Assembly (NCBI GenBank): GCA_028565715.1
Contig: JAOXYC010217017.1
Location: forward strand, 1 to 10,335
Reading direction: 5' to 3'
From: Phoronis pallida
Taxonomy: Eukaryota; Phoronida; Phoronidae
DNA: 10,335 nucleotides
Made by a program: the position numbers and the translations under genes
Part shown: in pieces, positions 1 through 10,335 of the stretch
Position numbering within the stretch: the first letter of the stretch is position 1
Layout of the letters: every line of letters starts with the position of its first letter
Notes under the pieces: generated by a model
The model's input: the letters and a program-made list of their open reading frames with translations, nothing else
Database searches by the model: none
What the model was told of the DNA's origin: nothing

Positions 1-564
1 AGGACTCATACACAAAAATTCTAGTTGATTTGAATTTTGACCCCAGATCCTCACCAACAAGGAGACAGTATCTTTAAGTTGGCAGAAAACACACTCTACT
101 AAGATCTGATGACGATAATTTAGAGTTGAGAGTTACGTAATACAAAATTTTATTGTAAGACATGTTGAGAATCACACGAACTGAGAATTTAATATACCGT
201 ATAACCCTGCAAATGAGCGCATGTGCCTATACGTGAATACACGCCTATACGTGGAACCTATAAGCCCATGCGCCTAGTTTGCAAGAAATTTGTTTAAAGT
301 GAGTGTTGAAATTACTATGCAAAGTGCGCTTATTTCCGGAGCGGCCCGGTTAACATGGGCCTAATCACGGAATCTTTAGGCCAATGCACCTACTTTGCGC
401 GAATTTGAATTTACAAATTTTGAGAGCAATCAATTGCGGGGTTATACGGTAGGCTTATAAAATATAAGTGTGCTTGTATGTGTGTGCTTTACAAGAAGGA
501 TAACAAGGGTGGTTGTTCATGATTGTTATGTTAATTCACCATCCATCTTTCCTTCCTTATCCAG
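1..564. other. Upstream intron (3' part)
   Basis: This is non-coding sequence leading to the acceptor of the first exon, with a pyrimidine-rich tract at 548-562. Apart from the MITE at 195-451 I see only AT-rich sequence. There is no promoter or start evidence here, because the gene clearly begins further upstream. Confidence 0.7.
195..451. mobile_element. MITE copy 1, TA-flanked, terminal inverted repeats
   Basis: The ends read TACCGTATAACCCTGC and, reversed, TACCGTATAACCCCGC, each starting at a TA dinucleotide as expected for a TA target duplication. The 257-bp interior has no coding capacity and contains repeats of TAGGCCCATG/GCGCATGTGCC-type motifs. By eye it aligns end to end with the reverse complement of the element at 8953-9241, apart from a deletion of about 30 bp near its right end. 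TA flanks and no coding region suggest a Tc1/mariner-type MITE; the transposase source is unknown. Confidence 0.8.
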
Positions 565-10030
<9,466 letters not shown>

Positions 10031-10041
<11 letters not shown>

Positions 10042-10335
10042 GTAAGTCTGAGACTGACCAGCATAAAGTGCGGGTCACAGCTAGTGTTTTTGTATCAAAT
10101 TTGAAAACCTGTCTACACCAGTGATGGTGAGTAAGACGGTCACGCACAAAGCATGGGTCACAGCTAGTGTTTTGATATCAAATTTGAAAACCTGTCTACA
10201 CCAGTGATGGTGAGTAAGACTGTCACGCACAAAGCATGGGTCACAGCTGGTGTTTTTGTATCAAATTTGAAAACCTGTCTACACCAGTGATGGTGAGTAA
10301 GACTGTCACGCACAAAGCATGGGTCACAGCTGGTG
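10031..10335 (+). repeat. 83-bp minisatellite starting at the exon 14 donor
   Basis: GGGTCACAGC recurs at 10072, 10155, 10238 and 10321, an exact 83-bp period, and the array runs off the window. Units differ at a few positions (CTAGTG/CTGGTG, GACGGT/GACTGT). The first unit begins at the end of exon 14. CACTGGAGATGGTAAGT of the exon/intron boundary aligns with CACCAGTGATGGTGAGT in each later unit, and the ACAAAGCATGGGTCACAGC segment aligns with ATAAAGTGCGGGTCACAGC downstream of the true donor. Confidence 0.88.

Noticed and set aside
10072-10335. CRISPR-like regular repeat
   Set aside because: The 83-bp period is a head-to-tail tandem with no unique spacers, in a eukaryotic intron.

Overview
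The window is intron-rich animal DNA carrying the middle of one protein-coding gene on the + strand. Fourteen exons joined by consensus GT-AG introns give one continuous frame of 740 complete codons (2,223 nt) with no frameshift or stop. Residue numbers below count from the first complete codon, a Trp at 567. The domain order is the C-terminal part of a discoidin (F5/8 type C) domain, laminin-G 1, laminin-G 2, an EGF module and a fibrinogen-like region. This is the signature of the contactin-associated protein / neurexin IV family (Caspr, CNTNAP; Nrx-IV in insects), a cell-adhesion receptor of axo-glial and septate junctions. The signal peptide and first part of the discoidin domain lie upstream. 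Laminin-G 3, EGF 2, laminin-G 4, the transmembrane helix and the cytoplasmic tail lie downstream.

The host is most likely an invertebrate metazoan. Introns are short (about 270 to 1,250 bp) and AT-rich, and they carry tRNA-derived SINEs and MITE-like hairpins. Some retroposon tails (a CGCTTTG-type motif followed by an ATT or TTA microsatellite) resemble ones I associate with marine invertebrates. I cannot name the phylum from the sequence.

Layout: 1-564 is upstream intron with a TA-flanked MITE at 195-451. Positions 565-1230 hold two discoidin exons, followed by a foldback element at 1325-1532. Laminin-G 1 is in exons 3 to 5 (1871-3710), with a tRNA-derived SINE at 2770-3043. Laminin-G 2 is in exons 6 to 9 (4192-6708). 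Its introns hold a 109-bp hairpin, a 384-bp palindromic MITE, a head-to-head palindrome of two tRNA-like units, and a third tRNA-like element with the same tail. An old SINE carrying a nested insertion (6883-7193) precedes the EGF exon (7277-7383). Three fibrinogen-like exons (7674-8919) follow. A long intron then holds a second, oppositely oriented copy of the first MITE, a 51-bp tandem duplication and a palindrome ending 14 bp before exon 14. The window ends in an 83-bp tandem repeat that starts at the 5' splice site of exon 14 and repeats a copy of it.

There is one host gene and no operon-like or defence locus. The novelty is in the introns: seven foldback structures (about 1.8 kb), tRNA-like units bracketed by short inverted repeats, and a minisatellite that multiplies a splice donor.
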